A stretch of 64,000 bases of DNA from positions 62,001 to 126,000 of the forward strand of contig NZ_JAHLQK010000004.1 of NCBI RefSeq assembly GCF_018919215.1, in the 5' to 3' direction. Shown in pieces: positions 1-8,519 of the stretch (position 1 is its first letter; every line of letters starts with the position of its first letter). The notes below the pieces were generated by a model. It did no database searches. It had not been told where the DNA came from and saw only the letters and a program-made list of their open reading frames with translations. The stretch comes from Alkaliphilus flagellatus (GTDB lineage Bacteria; Bacillota; Clostridia; Peptostreptococcales; Natronincolaceae). The translations under genes were made by a program, and so were the position numbers.

Positions 1-330
1 TTGCAAATTATGATAACTATCAGAATCTCTATTAAAGGGTTGTATAGCCTTAATTTTGTAATTAGGTACCGAAACAGAAGGAAAATCATAGCTATATACC
101 GTACTACTAGGCCCTTCAAATTCCTTTCTTTTATTTGACTCATCATCAAATAGCCATTTCCCTGTACTAGGATCTTGCCAAAATTCAAAATATGCAAGAA
201 ATAATATGTTGAGTTCTCCTGCATTTGCCTGTACATATAATTCTTCCTTGTTAATAGGTATTAATATATTAAAGATAGTTAAAAAAGCTAGAATTAAAGC
301 TATATACTTACTTCTTTTAACTTGATTCAT
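1..330 (-). CDS. Secreted protein, 3' end outside window
   Basis: The 5' part of an ORF of at least 110 codons that runs off the left edge. The ATG at 330 is preceded by AGGAAGGAGA. The N-terminus (MNQVKRSKYIALILAF then a hydrophobic stretch to about residue 25) looks like a signal peptide or membrane anchor. The rest is hydrophilic and rich in aromatic residues. It lies just downstream of the S-layer-homology gene, separated by a terminator, so it may be another envelope protein. No family recognised. Confidence 0.6.
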   Translation of the reverse strand, partial: MNQVKRSKYIALILAFLTIFNILIPINKEELYVQANAGELNILFLAYFEFWQDPSTGKWLFDDESNKRKEFEGPSSTVYSYDFPSVSVPNYKIKAIQPFNRDSDSYHNLQ

Positions 331-362
331 AAAATCTCCTTCCTTCCTAAGTGTATAAATAG

Positions 363-393
363 TAAAAGGACCATACCTTTGTATAGTCCTCTA
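363..393 (-). terminator. Terminator after the SLH gene
   Basis: Inverted repeat AGGAC...GTCCTTTTAC on the minus strand, directly downstream of the SLH-domain gene stop. Confidence 0.6.
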
Positions 394-404
394 TAATTTA
401 CTTC

Positions 405-1604
405 TTATTTAAACGGGTTTTTAATAAATACAATTCCTTTATCCTGGTTTCTTTTGTCTTGAATTATGATCTGCTCTGCTTGGTTTAATTTAAAACTATA
501 GTTGTTTTTATCAAACTCCCAGTCATACGAACTTTCTATTTCAAATTTTGTAGTAAATGGAGTATATGCTTTAACAGCCATTGAACCTAATCCTACTATA
601 TCGGGATATATTTTAACCATATAATCATGCATTTTTTGGTCAAAACCCATTAAACCTCTATATCTATATTGATTTTGATTATCTATATAACCAGTTCTTA
701 AGCTTGATAAGCTATCATCAGTCAGTGCATAACCTTGTAAATATACATTATAGAAATTATATATATCTGGTTTTGTATCTTTTTTTATTCCTGTAATAAT
801 AAAGTTTCCAACTCGAATTGGAAAATCTTTTACAGTTCCATAGTAAACTTTTTCTATTTTAGAATTACCGTCTGTTGGAATACCCTCTGTTTTAACACTT
901 CCTCCTAAGTTTAAACTATCAAATGATTTACTTGGAAGCTCTGTCATATCCTTATAGTTCTTTTCTTCTTCTTTTACTGGCTCTTCTTCAACAATTTCTT
1001 TCACTTCAGGAATCTGTCTTTTAGATAAATCAAGAAACCTTAGAAGCATTGTACTTGCTTCTGCTCTTGTAGCTGTATTTTCATACTTAAATGTTCCGTC
1101 TGTGTAGCCTGTTATAATTCCTGCTGCATATACCTTTGCAACATGTTCCTGATAACTCGTTGGTATTTGGCTAAAATCTGTAATTTGATTTTTCAATTCT
1201 TCAATACTTACTGGCTCTTCTTCCAAAGCTCTTGAAATTATTCTAGCCATTTCACCTCGCGTGATGTTAAGGTCATAACCTCCACCATATTCAGTTCTTA
1301 TGACATAGCCTTCTTCAATGGCTCTCTCTACATATAGCCCTGCCCAATGTGCATAAGGAGCAATACCTGGATCATCATGTAAGGCATTAATTAAAATCTT
1401 TGTAAACTCTGCCCTAGTAATTGTAGCATCAGGTCTAAAATTACCATCAGGATAGCCTCCTATTATATCTTTATCAATAAGATATGTAATATTATCCTTC
1501 GCCCAGTGGTTATCTATGTCTTTAATATCTGACGCAAATACTGTATTGGATATTGAAAAAAACATAAATAACACAGTAAATATAGCTATACTTTTTCTTT
1601 TCAT
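405..1604 (-). CDS. S-layer homology (SLH) domain surface protein
   Basis: 399 aa. Residues 1-24 form a signal peptide (MKRKSIAIFTVLFMFFSIS...FAS). Three SLH repeats follow at about 26-70 (HWAKDNITYLIDKDIIGGY, FRPDATITRAEF), 85-130 (diverged) and 140-195 (AGIITGYTDGTFKYENTATR). A short acidic linker (EIVEEEPVKEEEK) leads to a unique C-terminal domain of about 170 aa that I do not recognise. SLH triplets usually attach proteins to pyruvylated cell-wall polymers. RBS AAAGGAG supports the ATG. It is transcribed alone, with a terminator behind it. The SLH call is firm; the role of the C-terminal domain is unknown. Confidence 0.9.
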   Translation of the reverse strand: MKRKSIAIFTVLFMFFSISNTVFASDIKDIDNHWAKDNITYLIDKDIIGGYPDGNFRPDATITRAEFTKILINALHDDPGIAPYAHWAGLYVERAIEEGYVIRTEYGGGYDLNITRGEMARIISRALEEEPVSIEELKNQITDFSQIPTSYQEHVAKVYAAGIITGYTDGTFKYENTATRAEASTMLLRFLDLSKRQIPEVKEIVEEEPVKEEEKNYKDMTELPSKSFDSLNLGGSVKTEGIPTDGNSKIEKVYYGTVKDFPIRVGNFIITGIKKDTKPDIYNFYNVYLQGYALTDDSLSSLRTGYIDNQNQYRYRGLMGFDQKMHDYMVKIYPDIVGLGSMAVKAYTPFTTKFEIESSYDWEFDKNNYSFKLNQAEQIIIQDKRNQDKGIVFIKNPFK

Positions 1605-1886
1605 TTTAAAACTCCTTTCTTTCTTTGGATAGACATTTTGTCCCTTGAAGTATTTTGAGGTATAAACTTTAGCATAAAATTCCTTTTTAAAATTAGTTTT
1701 ATATTAAATATTATATCATAAAGATGGCTAAATTTCAAGGATTACAACGGCTTTCGAGTAAACTTTTTAGAATTTTCAGCTAAATATTTTTCTTTAAAAG
1801 TCAATTTTTTTTGTTTCAATAGCCCTTTTCAGACATAATTTTCACCTCCTAATAAAGTATGTTTATAACACAAAAAGTCACTATTG
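1605..1886. other. Intergenic region with a six-codon ORF remnant
   Basis: No full gene. A strong ribosome site (AGGAGGTGAAAATT) precedes ATG at 1836, but the frame stops after six codons (MSEKGY), which looks like the stump of a truncated gene. The rest is AT-rich and probably holds the SLH gene promoter. Confidence 0.35.
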
Positions 1887-1895
1887 CTAGTGACT
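1870..1895 (-). terminator. Terminator of the ORF6N gene
   Basis: Stem AGTCAC/GTGACT followed by TTTTTGTG on the minus strand. It overlaps the last codons of the ORF6N gene. Confidence 0.7.
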
Positions 1896-2516
1896 TTCTG
1901 GTTTGTTAAACTTATTCATTTTCTTTAAAGAATTAATAATATCTATATTTACAGCTTGTATTGCTGTTGTAAAACTATCTAGTAAATTACTTGGCATATA
2001 TCCATCTGTAGATTTAATGTATTCTATTAAATAGTTTGATGTAATAACTGCTTTTTCTAATTTCTCTTTATGTAATTCTAGTTTATAGTCTTTAGGTACT
2101 ACTTGGAAAATTTGTTCCTTCGCAACTAGCTCTCTCATATTAAAATATCCATCTACTAATTTTTCATATTGTTCCCATGCAAAATCATCTTCTAATATTT
2201 TTAGGAGTTTTGAATATCCTCTTTCAGATAGTAAATAGATATTTTTGCTTCTATTTACTGCGTTTTGAGTGTAAACTCCGTTATCCTTTAAAAGGATATC
2301 AAAATTACTCCCTTTTAAATCAATAATATCTATATTATCCTTAAATCTTTTCCTATTATTATTTATTAACTCATTTACTTTAAACAATTCTTTACCATGT
2401 ATAGCTGCTATATCTCTAACTAACATAGCTTTTTTATCTTTTCCAAATCCACCTTCTATATGATAAAATTCCATATTATCTAAATTAACTTTTCCTTTAA
2501 GTCTTAAATTGTTCAT
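1887..2516 (-). CDS. ORF6N-domain (phage antirepressor-like) protein
   Basis: 209 aa from the ATG at 2516, which sits 9 nt after GGAG; the upstream in-frame ATG overlaps the Shine-Dalgarno and is unlikely. The first 110 residues match the ORF6N/KilA-N-associated fold (MLVRDIAAIHGKELFKVNEL, YLLSERGYSKLLKIL), a DNA-binding domain of phage antirepressors. The C-terminal 90 residues are helical. It is next to an AlpA-like HTH gene and a Bro-N relic, so this patch derives from a prophage or plasmid control region. The DNA target is unknown; the palindromes just upstream are candidates. Confidence 0.75.
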   Translation of the reverse strand: MNNLRLKGKVNLDNMEFYHIEGGFGKDKKAMLVRDIAAIHGKELFKVNELINNNRKRFKDNIDIIDLKGSNFDILLKDNGVYTQNAVNRSKNIYLLSERGYSKLLKILEDDFAWEQYEKLVDGYFNMRELVAKEQIFQVVPKDYKLELHKEKLEKAVITSNYLIEYIKSTDGYMPSNLLDSFTTAIQAVNIDIINSLKKMNKFNKPESH

Positions 2517-2571
2517 AATAAGCATCTCCTTTCAAATTTTAATTTATTTTGAAAGAAGTTATTTATTGTAT

Positions 2572-2669
2572 ATTGTAATACATGCGTATTACATAGCATT
2601 CCAAATATATTGCATTTTGCACTTATATGTATTACAATAATATACAAATACACAACATATATGTTGTGT
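2572..2669. promoter_or_regulatory. Palindromic operator region
   Basis: Between two regulatory genes. It has a perfect 20-bp palindrome ACACAACATATATGTTGTGT (2650-2669) and a near-palindrome around GTAATACATGCGTATTAC (2575-2592). Related GTATTACAAT/ATTGTAATAC elements recur at 2567-2581 and 2627-2640, and similar TACATTACAATACATTACA lies at 2932-2951 upstream of the HTH gene. These are likely binding sites for one of the two proteins (inference). Confidence 0.5.
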
Positions 2670-2703
2670 CATATATAACTCTTTCAATAGGGTTGTTATA
2701 AAT

Positions 2704-2737
2704 AAGTCCGTAGAGTCGCCAAACTTCCAACGGACTT
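2704..2737 (-). terminator. Terminator after HTH gene
   Basis: Stem AAGTCCGT...ACGGACTT followed by ATTTAT on the minus strand, just after the HTH gene stop. Confidence 0.55.
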
Positions 2738-2739
2738 GT

Positions 2740-2907
2740 TTATTTTTTTGTCTTTTCTTTTAGCCATTTTTCAATTTCTTCTTTGTTATATCTTATGCTT
2801 TTTCTACTTCCTATGTAAGGCATACCTTCCTTTCTCCATCTCCAAGCTGTAACTGGAGTTATTTGCAACCACTCACATAATTCTGATTCTGTTATCCAGT
2901 CTGCCAA
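2740..2907 (-). CDS. Small HTH (AlpA/MerR-like, excisionase-type) protein
   Basis: 55 aa, starting at TTG 2907 after AAGGAGGTGGCTTA. The sequence (ESELCEWLQITPVTAWRWRK, then GMPYIG, SIRYNKEEIEKWL) is a typical winged helix-turn-helix of the HTH_17 / excisionase / AlpA type. Such proteins act as excisionases or as activators of integrase genes on mobile elements. Too short for automated ORF calling. No integrase is adjacent, so a regulatory role is as likely as an excision role. Confidence 0.75.
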   Translation of the reverse strand: MADWITESELCEWLQITPVTAWRWRKEGMPYIGSRKSIRYNKEEIEKWLKEKTKK

Positions 2908-3106
2908 TAAGCCACCTCCTTATAGATTAATATACATTACAATACATTACATTGTCAATGATGTTTTTATAAAATTCAGTATTATTTATTTCAAAACATG
3001 TATAAAAAAAATGCTAATCAACACTTTTAATCAATCTTTTATATAGATACTTAGTACTTATTGTTGTTTTAGGTTCTACTTGCGAAGTTCGTACTGCAAC
3101 ATATTT

Positions 3107-3320
3107 TTATTTTTTTCTTATGACTGATAATACTTCATCGGTTACCCAATCTGCAAATTTTTCTGCTTTTAGTTTTCTACTTTTGAAAACGAGTTTGTAT
3201 ACTCCGCTTTCTGTGAGAAAATTCACTCCCTGTATTATGCAATTTTCCAAAGTCAATTCAATTGACTTTAGAATTTGTTCGCTTAATTACTTGTTTGTCA
3301 TCCATATTTTTAATTGCCAT
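3107..3320 (-). pseudogene. Bro-N antirepressor relic
   Basis: The minus strand encodes an ATG (3320) and a short N-terminal piece that stops, then in another frame a clear Bro-N segment: FLTESGVYKLVFKSRK, KAEKFADWVTDEVL, SVIRKK, stop at 3107. This is the conserved core of BRO-family phage antirepressors. The parts are out of frame and the DNA-binding N-terminus is mostly missing, so the gene is dead. Confidence 0.6.
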
Positions 3321-3349
3321 TCTAACTTATATATATTTCCCCAATAAAA

Positions 3350-3371
3350 AAGCCACCATTGCTGGTGACCT
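3350..3371 (-). terminator. Terminator hairpin
   Basis: Minus-strand stem GTCACCagcaatGGTGGC followed by TTTTTTATT. It resembles the hairpin at 1870-1895 and ends the small membrane-peptide transcript. Confidence 0.6.
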
Positions 3372-3403
3372 CTGCTTGGTTAATCTCTTAGAGTATACTA
3401 TTT

Positions 3404-3535
3404 TTAAAATTTTATGTTATTAGCTAGATTACCAACAATCTTCATGAAAATTGGTGGAAAAAATTTAATTAATAAAGCTACTACAATAATTCCTGCGAAC
3501 AGATCAGCTCCAGTTACCTTTTTATTTGATCTCAT
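3404..3535 (-). CDS. Small membrane peptide
   Basis: 43 aa from ATG 3535, preceded by AAAGGGGATTT. One hydrophobic helix (LFAGIIVVALLIKFFPPIF) with short charged ends. No family recognised. It lies just before the cassette array begins and has its own terminator at 3350-3371. Confidence 0.5.
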   Translation of the reverse strand: MRSNKKVTGADLFAGIIVVALLIKFFPPIFMKIVGNLANNIKF

Positions 3536-3747
3536 AATAAATCCCCTTTGTAATCGATAATATATTCAAAAGCCATATGAAGAATAATAAAAATCTATAA
3601 ATAATTTCTCTAAATACTCAAATTTAAAAGTCCTATTTTAACCTAATTTTCCTTTTAAATTCACTATTAAATATAATAACAGCGAAATGATTAAATTATA
3701 ATAAGAAAACCAATTAACTAACTCAATTTTCATTATACCTATTGTTT

Positions 3748-4140
3748 CTACTTAATACTTTTAGGTGCAGACACTATTGGTCTTTCCAAATCATCATCAA
3801 TGTAATATGGTAGCATTTCTTCTATACTACATCCATCTAATGAGTACCATGTAACTCTTTCCCAAATATCACATATGCTCTTATTATTAAATACTTTTGC
3901 ATTTAAAATCTCTTCTAAGCAAGCATAATTATACGATTGTGAGCCATCTTCAACCAACCCATACCAATATATTTCTTTATTAATATTATCATTATCCAGC
4001 ATTTTGCCCATCCAGCAATCTTCATACTCTACAGCATTATCAATGCAAAAGTTCATTTCAATACAAGAATTACTTTTTAAAACATCACTACTTAATATCT
4101 TTATAAAATCTTCTAATTTGATTTTAAGCAATATTTTCAC
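3748..4140 (-). CDS. Hypothetical protein (last cassette of the array)
   Basis: 130 aa, acidic, soluble, four Cys and several Trp/Tyr (IYWYGLVEDGSQSYNY, IWERVTWYSLD). RBS GAGGTGAAAAT. I do not recognise the family; the composition resembles small immunity-type proteins, but nothing proves that. It is the sense-distal end of the cassette array, and its upstream junction (4141-4209) is a degenerate short junction containing GACGTATAATATTC. Confidence 0.65.
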   Translation of the reverse strand: MKILLKIKLEDFIKILSSDVLKSNSCIEMNFCIDNAVEYEDCWMGKMLDNDNINKEIYWYGLVEDGSQSYNYACLEEILNAKVFNNKSICDIWERVTWYSLDGCSIEEMLPYYIDDDLERPIVSAPKSIK

Positions 4141-4209
4141 CTCTTAAAATATTTCATTTTTTCTATAAACATTATATTAAACGACGTATAATATTCTTAT
4201 CTCTTTTTT

Positions 4210-4593
4210 CTACGCTACATAGCACCTTTTTTGTTCCCTTATTATCATTACTAGAGTACAAATAATGAATATTAATGGCATTCCAGCGCTCCAAAACACT
4301 GCTGACGTAATACTTAAAAATAAAAAAGAAGCTACTATTTTTTTCCCGATTCTTTGGTTATACTTCTCATCTGGATACTTAATCTCATATATATACCAAA
4401 ACATTAATGTTAGTCCAATTCTTACAATCAATCCTAAAAGAGTTCCTAATATACCTACAAATAATATTAATGCTAAATTTTGACTATCACTGTATCTCTG
4501 ATAGAAAACAATAAAATTTGATATCATAGTAATGAATAAGATTATTGTTAATATAAGTATAGATATTTTAATAAAAAATCCATTCCTGAGCAA
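4210..4593 (-). CDS. Membrane protein, three to four TM helices
   Basis: 127 aa. TTG start at 4593 after GGAGGTTATTAA. Hydrophobic segments at about 9-30, 42-62, 85-100 and 104-120 (ISILILTIILFITMISNFIV, LALILFVGILGTLLGLIV). No known family recognised. It is the first gene driven by the repeat promoter at 4650-4655. Confidence 0.65.
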   Translation of the reverse strand: MLRNGFFIKISILILTIILFITMISNFIVFYQRYSDSQNLALILFVGILGTLLGLIVRIGLTLMFWYIYEIKYPDEKYNQRIGKKIVASFLFLSITSAVFWSAGMPLIFIICTLVMIIREQKRCYVA

Positions 4594-4624
4594 TTAATAA
4601 CCTCCTATTTTTAAATTTTCCTAC

Positions 4625-4873
4625 TTAATCTGATTTATCTCGCAAGAAAATTATACCATATTTTCCACATTGCTATAGCAAATTCTTAGCTTTTAAATAC
4701 CATATTATTCGGTTTTCAAATAACATTATTTAATTCACAATATCTTCATTAGTTGCAGTTAATTCTTGTAATGCGACATAAAAAATACCGTAAAATTCAG
4801 TTTTGAATAATACGGTATTTTAAATAATTATTCGATTTTGTAGTTATTACATCTACTATAAATGAATGTGACA
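4625..4873 (-). repeat. Full cassette junction 1 (P-half + dyad + T-half)
   Basis: Sense order is GATGTAATAAC, terminator hairpin 4785-4818 (stem ATACCGTA/TACGGTAT, inner stem ATTCA/TGAAT, U-tract), TTATGTCGCAT, dyad TTAACTGCAACTAA, CGAATAATATGGTATT, then extended -10 ATGGTATAAT at 4650-4655. It ends the 4916 gene transcript and starts that of the 4210 gene. Confidence 0.85.
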
Positions 4874-4915
4874 TATGAACCACTGAAGATTATGCTCATA
4901 ATCTAGATAATAAAT

Positions 4916-5146
4916 TTAAATTTGACCTTCCTCATAATCTTTATCAGAATAATCAAGTAACACTTTTTTACACTGCTTACAAATATATGCCTGAAAATTA
5001 ACACCTTTAAATACATTATTTTCAAGCATTATTTCACCTTTTCTTGGACGTAAAGAAACTTTATGTATTTTCTTTGTCCAAGCTATTCTTGTTCCTGTCT
5101 GTAAATAACCTGATTCCATTTCCTGATCACAACATGGACACTTCAT
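4916..5146 (-). CDS. Zinc-ribbon-like CPxC protein (PF20097 type)
   Basis: 76 aa, RBS AGGAGGAAAAAT. Two CxxC knuckles, CPCC near the N-terminus and CKQC near residue 58, separated by a basic and aromatic middle (AWTKKIHKVSLRPRKGE). The pattern fits the small PF20097/DUF6487 family. A paralogue sits at 17693-17914 in the same array. Probably a zinc-binding soluble protein; molecular role unknown. Confidence 0.7.
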   Translation of the reverse strand: MKCPCCDQEMESGYLQTGTRIAWTKKIHKVSLRPRKGEIMLENNVFKGVNFQAYICKQCKKVLLDYSDKDYEEGQI

Positions 5147-5212
5147 ATTTTTCCTCCTATCAAATTCCTGTTTATCTTCTTGGTATATAACTAATCCTTG
5201 TTTCTCATTTTT

Positions 5213-5440
5213 CTACTAATATGATTTACCTAACAAGAAAATTATACCATGTTTTCTATATTAGCATATCAAATTCATAGTTTTATAAATACCGTATTGT
5301 TCAGTTTTCAAAGAGCATTGTTAGTACTTTAAATTTTAGTAGTTACGTCAGATTTTCTTCATTAGTTGCAGATAATTTCTTGGATTGCGCAATAAAAAAT
5401 CGCAAATTCAATCTCTTGAATAATGCGATTTTTTACGTTT
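5213..5440 (-). repeat. Full cassette junction 2, with covarying terminator
   Basis: Same plan as junction 1: -10 at 5241-5246, GTTACGTC at 5342-5349 and central dyad to 5378. The terminator hairpin (5399-5429) has stem ATCGCA/TGCGAT instead of ATACCGTA/TACGGTAT: both arms changed together. Confidence 0.85.
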
Positions 5441-5444
5441 ATTA

Positions 5445-6293
5445 TTATAGTAAAATAGTTCCCTTTGCCAAAATAGCTACCTCTCCAGACACTAATATTT
5501 CTTTTTCAGAAATGCTCATAGAAACCTTAATTTTACTAGGTCTGCCAACAAATCTTCCTTGATTTATTATAATCTCATCACCTACATTAAAAATATTATG
5601 CTTATATAAATATGCACCTAATGGTCCAGCTGCACTTCCTGTTGCAACATCCTCAACGTTTCCTTGATTATCCCAGGTCCGTCCTTCTATATAATTCACA
5701 TCAAATATATAAGCAAATTTAGCACCTACTTCTTTTAACATTTCTTCAAATTTAGAACTAATTATTTTTGCATTCTCTATTCCTGAAGTTAATGGTACTA
5801 ATAAGTATGGTAATCCTGTTGATACAACTTCCATAGGAAATTCTTCGCTTAAATTCTCTTCTGACAAGTTCAATGCATGTACATATTTATTTCTCTTCTC
5901 TTTTGAAACTTCACAGAGGAATTCCGCTTTTCCCTGATTCATTTGTACCTCATAATACTCCTCTACCTTTTTTGAATTAACTATAATTGTTTTTTGATTT
6001 AATTGAAATGTAATTGCTATATCTTCTTCATTTCTAAAAATATGACTATGAATAGTAGCAGCTGCTCCCAAAATAGGATGCCCCGCAAAATCCAATTCTT
6101 CATCTACTGTAAAAATTCTTGCATTAAATATACTATCATCTATTCTTCTCACAAAAATTGTTTCAAATTGCTTAAACTCTTGTGTTAATTTTAACATAAG
6201 ATTATCTTCTAATTCCTCATTACAAAAAACAACAGTTAATCCATTGCCAGATAAAATTTCATTGCTAAAAACATCAACATGAAAATATTCCAT
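5445..6293 (-). CDS. PhzF-family isomerase/epimerase-like protein
   Basis: 282 aa, full length for the family. Hallmarks are the N-terminal YFHVDVFSNEILSGNGLTVV, the segment with the catalytic glutamate (QFKQFETIFVRR), RIFTVDEELDFAGHPILGAA, and a second-half glycine motif (DVATGSAAGPLGAYL). PhzF proteins isomerise or epimerise small amino-acid-derived metabolites, and most are uncharacterised detoxification or biosynthesis enzymes. RBS AAGGAGG. It is a single-gene cassette between two full junctions. Confidence 0.9.
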   Translation of the reverse strand: MEYFHVDVFSNEILSGNGLTVVFCNEELEDNLMLKLTQEFKQFETIFVRRIDDSIFNARIFTVDEELDFAGHPILGAAATIHSHIFRNEEDIAITFQLNQKTIIVNSKKVEEYYEVQMNQGKAEFLCEVSKEKRNKYVHALNLSEENLSEEFPMEVVSTGLPYLLVPLTSGIENAKIISSKFEEMLKEVGAKFAYIFDVNYIEGRTWDNQGNVEDVATGSAAGPLGAYLYKHNIFNVGDEIIINQGRFVGRPSKIKVSMSISEKEILVSGEVAILAKGTILL

Positions 6294-6329
6294 TTTAATT
6301 CCTCCTTATATAAAAATATAATTAACATT

Positions 6330-6560
6330 TATTTTACCTAAAATTATAACATATTTTGTAAATACCGTATTATTAAGTTTTCAAAGAACATTATTCGTAT
6401 TTTAAATCTTAATAGTTACATCGCATTATTTTCATTAGTTGCAGCTAATTCTTGTAATACGACATAAAAAATACCGTAAAATTTATTTCTGAATAATACG
6501 GTATTTTGTTTCAATATTTAGTTTTATGATCATGACGTTTAATATAAGTATTGTTTTTAA
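6330..6560 (-). repeat. Full cassette junction 3
   Basis: Extended -10 TATGTTATAAT at 6343-6348. Left end differs from the consensus (no TCTAACAAG); ATACCGTATTATT, GTTACATCGCAT and dyad TTAGCTGCAACTAA are present, with terminator hairpin 6471-6504 and GACGTTTAA at 6535. Confidence 0.8.
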
Positions 6561-6628
6561 GCTAATCATAGAGTAAAACCTTTATACTCATAAATAAGTT
6601 TGCTATGATGCATATATTCTTAATTTCT

Positions 6629-7339
6629 TTATACTGATTTGTTTTCTTTTAGCTTTAAATATCTCTGTGTCCAAGGGCAGACCAATATGCACTTTCCACA
6701 AATTGTTTCCTTTACTCCAAGTTTATTACTTCTTTTTCCCGCTTCATTTCTGCACTTAAAAGCATTAAAATAGTTATCTCTATTCATGTTTACATTCCAA
6801 TTAACTCCTAACACGGCATTAGCTGGACATAAATTTTCACACATATTGCAAGCCCCGCATTTTGATTCATTTATTGGTAATCCCACCTCTAGTTCTGCAT
6901 CAGTTAACACACTAGACAACCTTACAGCTGAACCAAACTCTTTTGTAACAAGTAAAGCACACTTTCCAATCCATCCAATTCCTGCTCTAGTTGCTACTGT
7001 TTTATGCGGTAAAGTAGTTTTTAAGATTGTTTCATCTGTGGTGACGCTTTTCCTTACCTTAGGTACCGCTCTAAATCCATTGGATTTTATAATCTCCGCT
7101 GCATATTCATCAAGTTCATCTAGAAGGTTATTTTTCCTTATATATTCATCATAATAATCTTTTGTTGGTCCATTCCCTATTCCAGCAATTATAGATGGAT
7201 CCAATGCTACTGCAATTGAGATTCCATATCTATAACCCTCTCTTTGGTTTTCTGGAATATCTTTTAAATCTGCAAATCCTACCATTGAGGCACCTTTTTC
7301 AATAAGCCTTTTTCTGATTTCTGTACTTAAGCAATCCAC
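6629..7339 (-). CDS. QueG-like double [4Fe-4S] oxidoreductase
   Basis: About 236 aa. GTG 7339 is preferred (GGGTGAT just upstream); an in-frame ATG at 7357 has no ribosome site. The C-terminal half carries two cysteine clusters, CGACNMCENLCP and a downstream C...CGKCILVCP, as in ferredoxin-type domains. The middle (TTLPHKTVATRAGIGWIGK) is the conserved signature of epoxyqueuosine reductase-type proteins. It lacks the HEAT-repeat C-terminus of true QueG, so it is better called a 4Fe-4S double-cluster protein than a tRNA enzyme. Single-gene cassette. Confidence 0.8.
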   Translation of the reverse strand: MDCLSTEIRKRLIEKGASMVGFADLKDIPENQREGYRYGISIAVALDPSIIAGIGNGPTKDYYDEYIRKNNLLDELDEYAAEIIKSNGFRAVPKVRKSVTTDETILKTTLPHKTVATRAGIGWIGKCALLVTKEFGSAVRLSSVLTDAELEVGLPINESKCGACNMCENLCPANAVLGVNWNVNMNRDNYFNAFKCRNEAGKRSNKLGVKETICGKCILVCPWTQRYLKLKENKSV

Positions 7340-7413
7340 TTGTATCACCCATTTCATCTATAATTAATTATTGAATTTTAATAATTATGACGCTTAATTT
7401 GAAATAATGTGAA

Positions 7414-7815
7414 TTAATAAGGTAAAAAGATATTTAACACTTCCACAATAAAGTATGGTGCTATCATTCCTGTATTAGAATATGATTCACTCGCTATATT
7501 CCAATTCCTTAAGATAAAAGATACTTCATCATCTATATGTTCAATCCTATCAATTGGAAGTTTCCCTTTTACCGAATAATATACGCTATATTCTCTTTTG
7601 TTTTTATCTCTGTCTATTCCCAAATCCATTATTTCCAACGGATACATAATATGAATACCAAACCACGAAAGAATTTCAACAATCTTAGGATAGTATATAT
7701 TAAAATTCTTCCTAAAATTGCCACATTCTTCGCATTCGCATTTTTCATTGTAATAGTCACGATATTTTTGTGTAGCTACAATATCGCAATCTATATCAAA
7801 GTTACCAAATTTCAT
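7414..7815 (-). CDS. Hypothetical protein with Cys pair motif
   Basis: About 133 aa from ATG 7815; a GTG 12 nt upstream is possible. The N-terminal third holds CECEECGNFRKNF, a compact cysteine cluster likely to bind metal. The rest alternates strands and helices and ends hydrophobic (YFIVEVLNIFLPY). No family recognised. Joined to the upstream gene by a short junction without terminator. Confidence 0.6.
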   Translation of the reverse strand: MKFGNFDIDCDIVATQKYRDYYNEKCECEECGNFRKNFNIYYPKIVEILSWFGIHIMYPLEIMDLGIDRDKNKREYSVYYSVKGKLPIDRIEHIDDEVSFILRNWNIASESYSNTGMIAPYFIVEVLNIFLPY

Positions 7816-7904
7816 TTCTCTCACCACCCTTTATTTACTTATCCTTGTTCATTATATTTTACTGATGAACAACATAAGAATAATACGTAGCAGCTAAGCA
7901 TAAA

Positions 7905-8438
7905 TTATTTATATTTCGCTTCATTATCAGCCCTTGTTAGGATTTCATTAACTGTTTCTTCTATAGACATATTTGTAGTGTCTAACCAAAGACCAATTTT
8001 AGGTGTTTCTTCAATGAAAATATTATATAGCCTTTCAACTGTAAAACCGACATATCCTTTTTTATCTCTCTTTTGTTCACGTTGCTCAATAGATTTAATA
8101 TCAGGATTTAATACAATGACATAAGCCGGATACTGCTTTAAAAGTTCTATAAAGTATAAAAGCTTTTCTCCAAGGAAATTGTCCTGTACAACAACAGAAA
8201 ACCCATTATTATAATACTCTATGGCGACTTTTGCAGTAATAGAATATCTCATATCCAATTGATGTAAAGCCTCTTTACTTGGATACTCACACATTTCCTC
8301 TCTACCAGTAACAATCATCTTCCTAAAAATATCACCTCGTAGATGAACACATTTCTCTAAACTTTTTGCCAAAGCTTCAGCAACAGTTGATTTTCCAGAA
8401 GCCATAACACCAGTAATTACATATATTGCTTTTTCCAT
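7905..8438 (-). CDS. P-loop kinase / chloramphenicol phosphotransferase-like
   Basis: 177 aa from ATG 8438, which follows GGAGGGTTGAT; the longer frame has no ribosome site. Walker A GVMASGKST near residue 11 and a LRGDIFRK segment as in AAA_33/CPT-like small-molecule kinases; VVVQDNFLG and REQKRDKKGYVGF fit the lid and arginine region. Likely phosphorylates a small hydroxylated compound, possibly a drug-modifying enzyme. Substrate unknown. Confidence 0.75.
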   Translation of the reverse strand: MEKAIYVITGVMASGKSTVAEALAKSLEKCVHLRGDIFRKMIVTGREEMCEYPSKEALHQLDMRYSITAKVAIEYYNNGFSVVVQDNFLGEKLLYFIELLKQYPAYVIVLNPDIKSIEQREQKRDKKGYVGFTVERLYNIFIEETPKIGLWLDTTNMSIEETVNEILTRADNEAKYK

Positions 8439-8469
8439 ATCAACCCTCCATAGTGTTTTGTAATTCACT

Positions 8470-8517
8470 AATTCGTCATATTCTACTGTTACGTCTAAAA
8501 AATATAATGTTCATTTA
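8470..8517 (-). repeat. Short junction between 7905 and 8520 genes
   Basis: GTTACGTCTAAAAAATATAATG core with flanking TTCGTCAT and ATGTTCATTT arms. No terminator or promoter, so the two genes are likely co-transcribed. Confidence 0.65.
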
Positions 8518-8519
8518 AA

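Noticed and set aside
3120..3347. Plus-strand ORF of 75 aa
   Set aside because: It is the antisense of a Bro-N relic on the minus strand and has no ribosome site.
4628..4690. CTAACAAG...TTGTTATAG hairpin around the promoter read as a classical integron attC (RYYYAAC core ATCTAAC)
   Set aside because: The spacing is only about 30 bp, the second box does not fit GTTRRRY, and the inner part is an invariant TATGGTATAAT. It is better explained as a promoter, although the similarity is noted.
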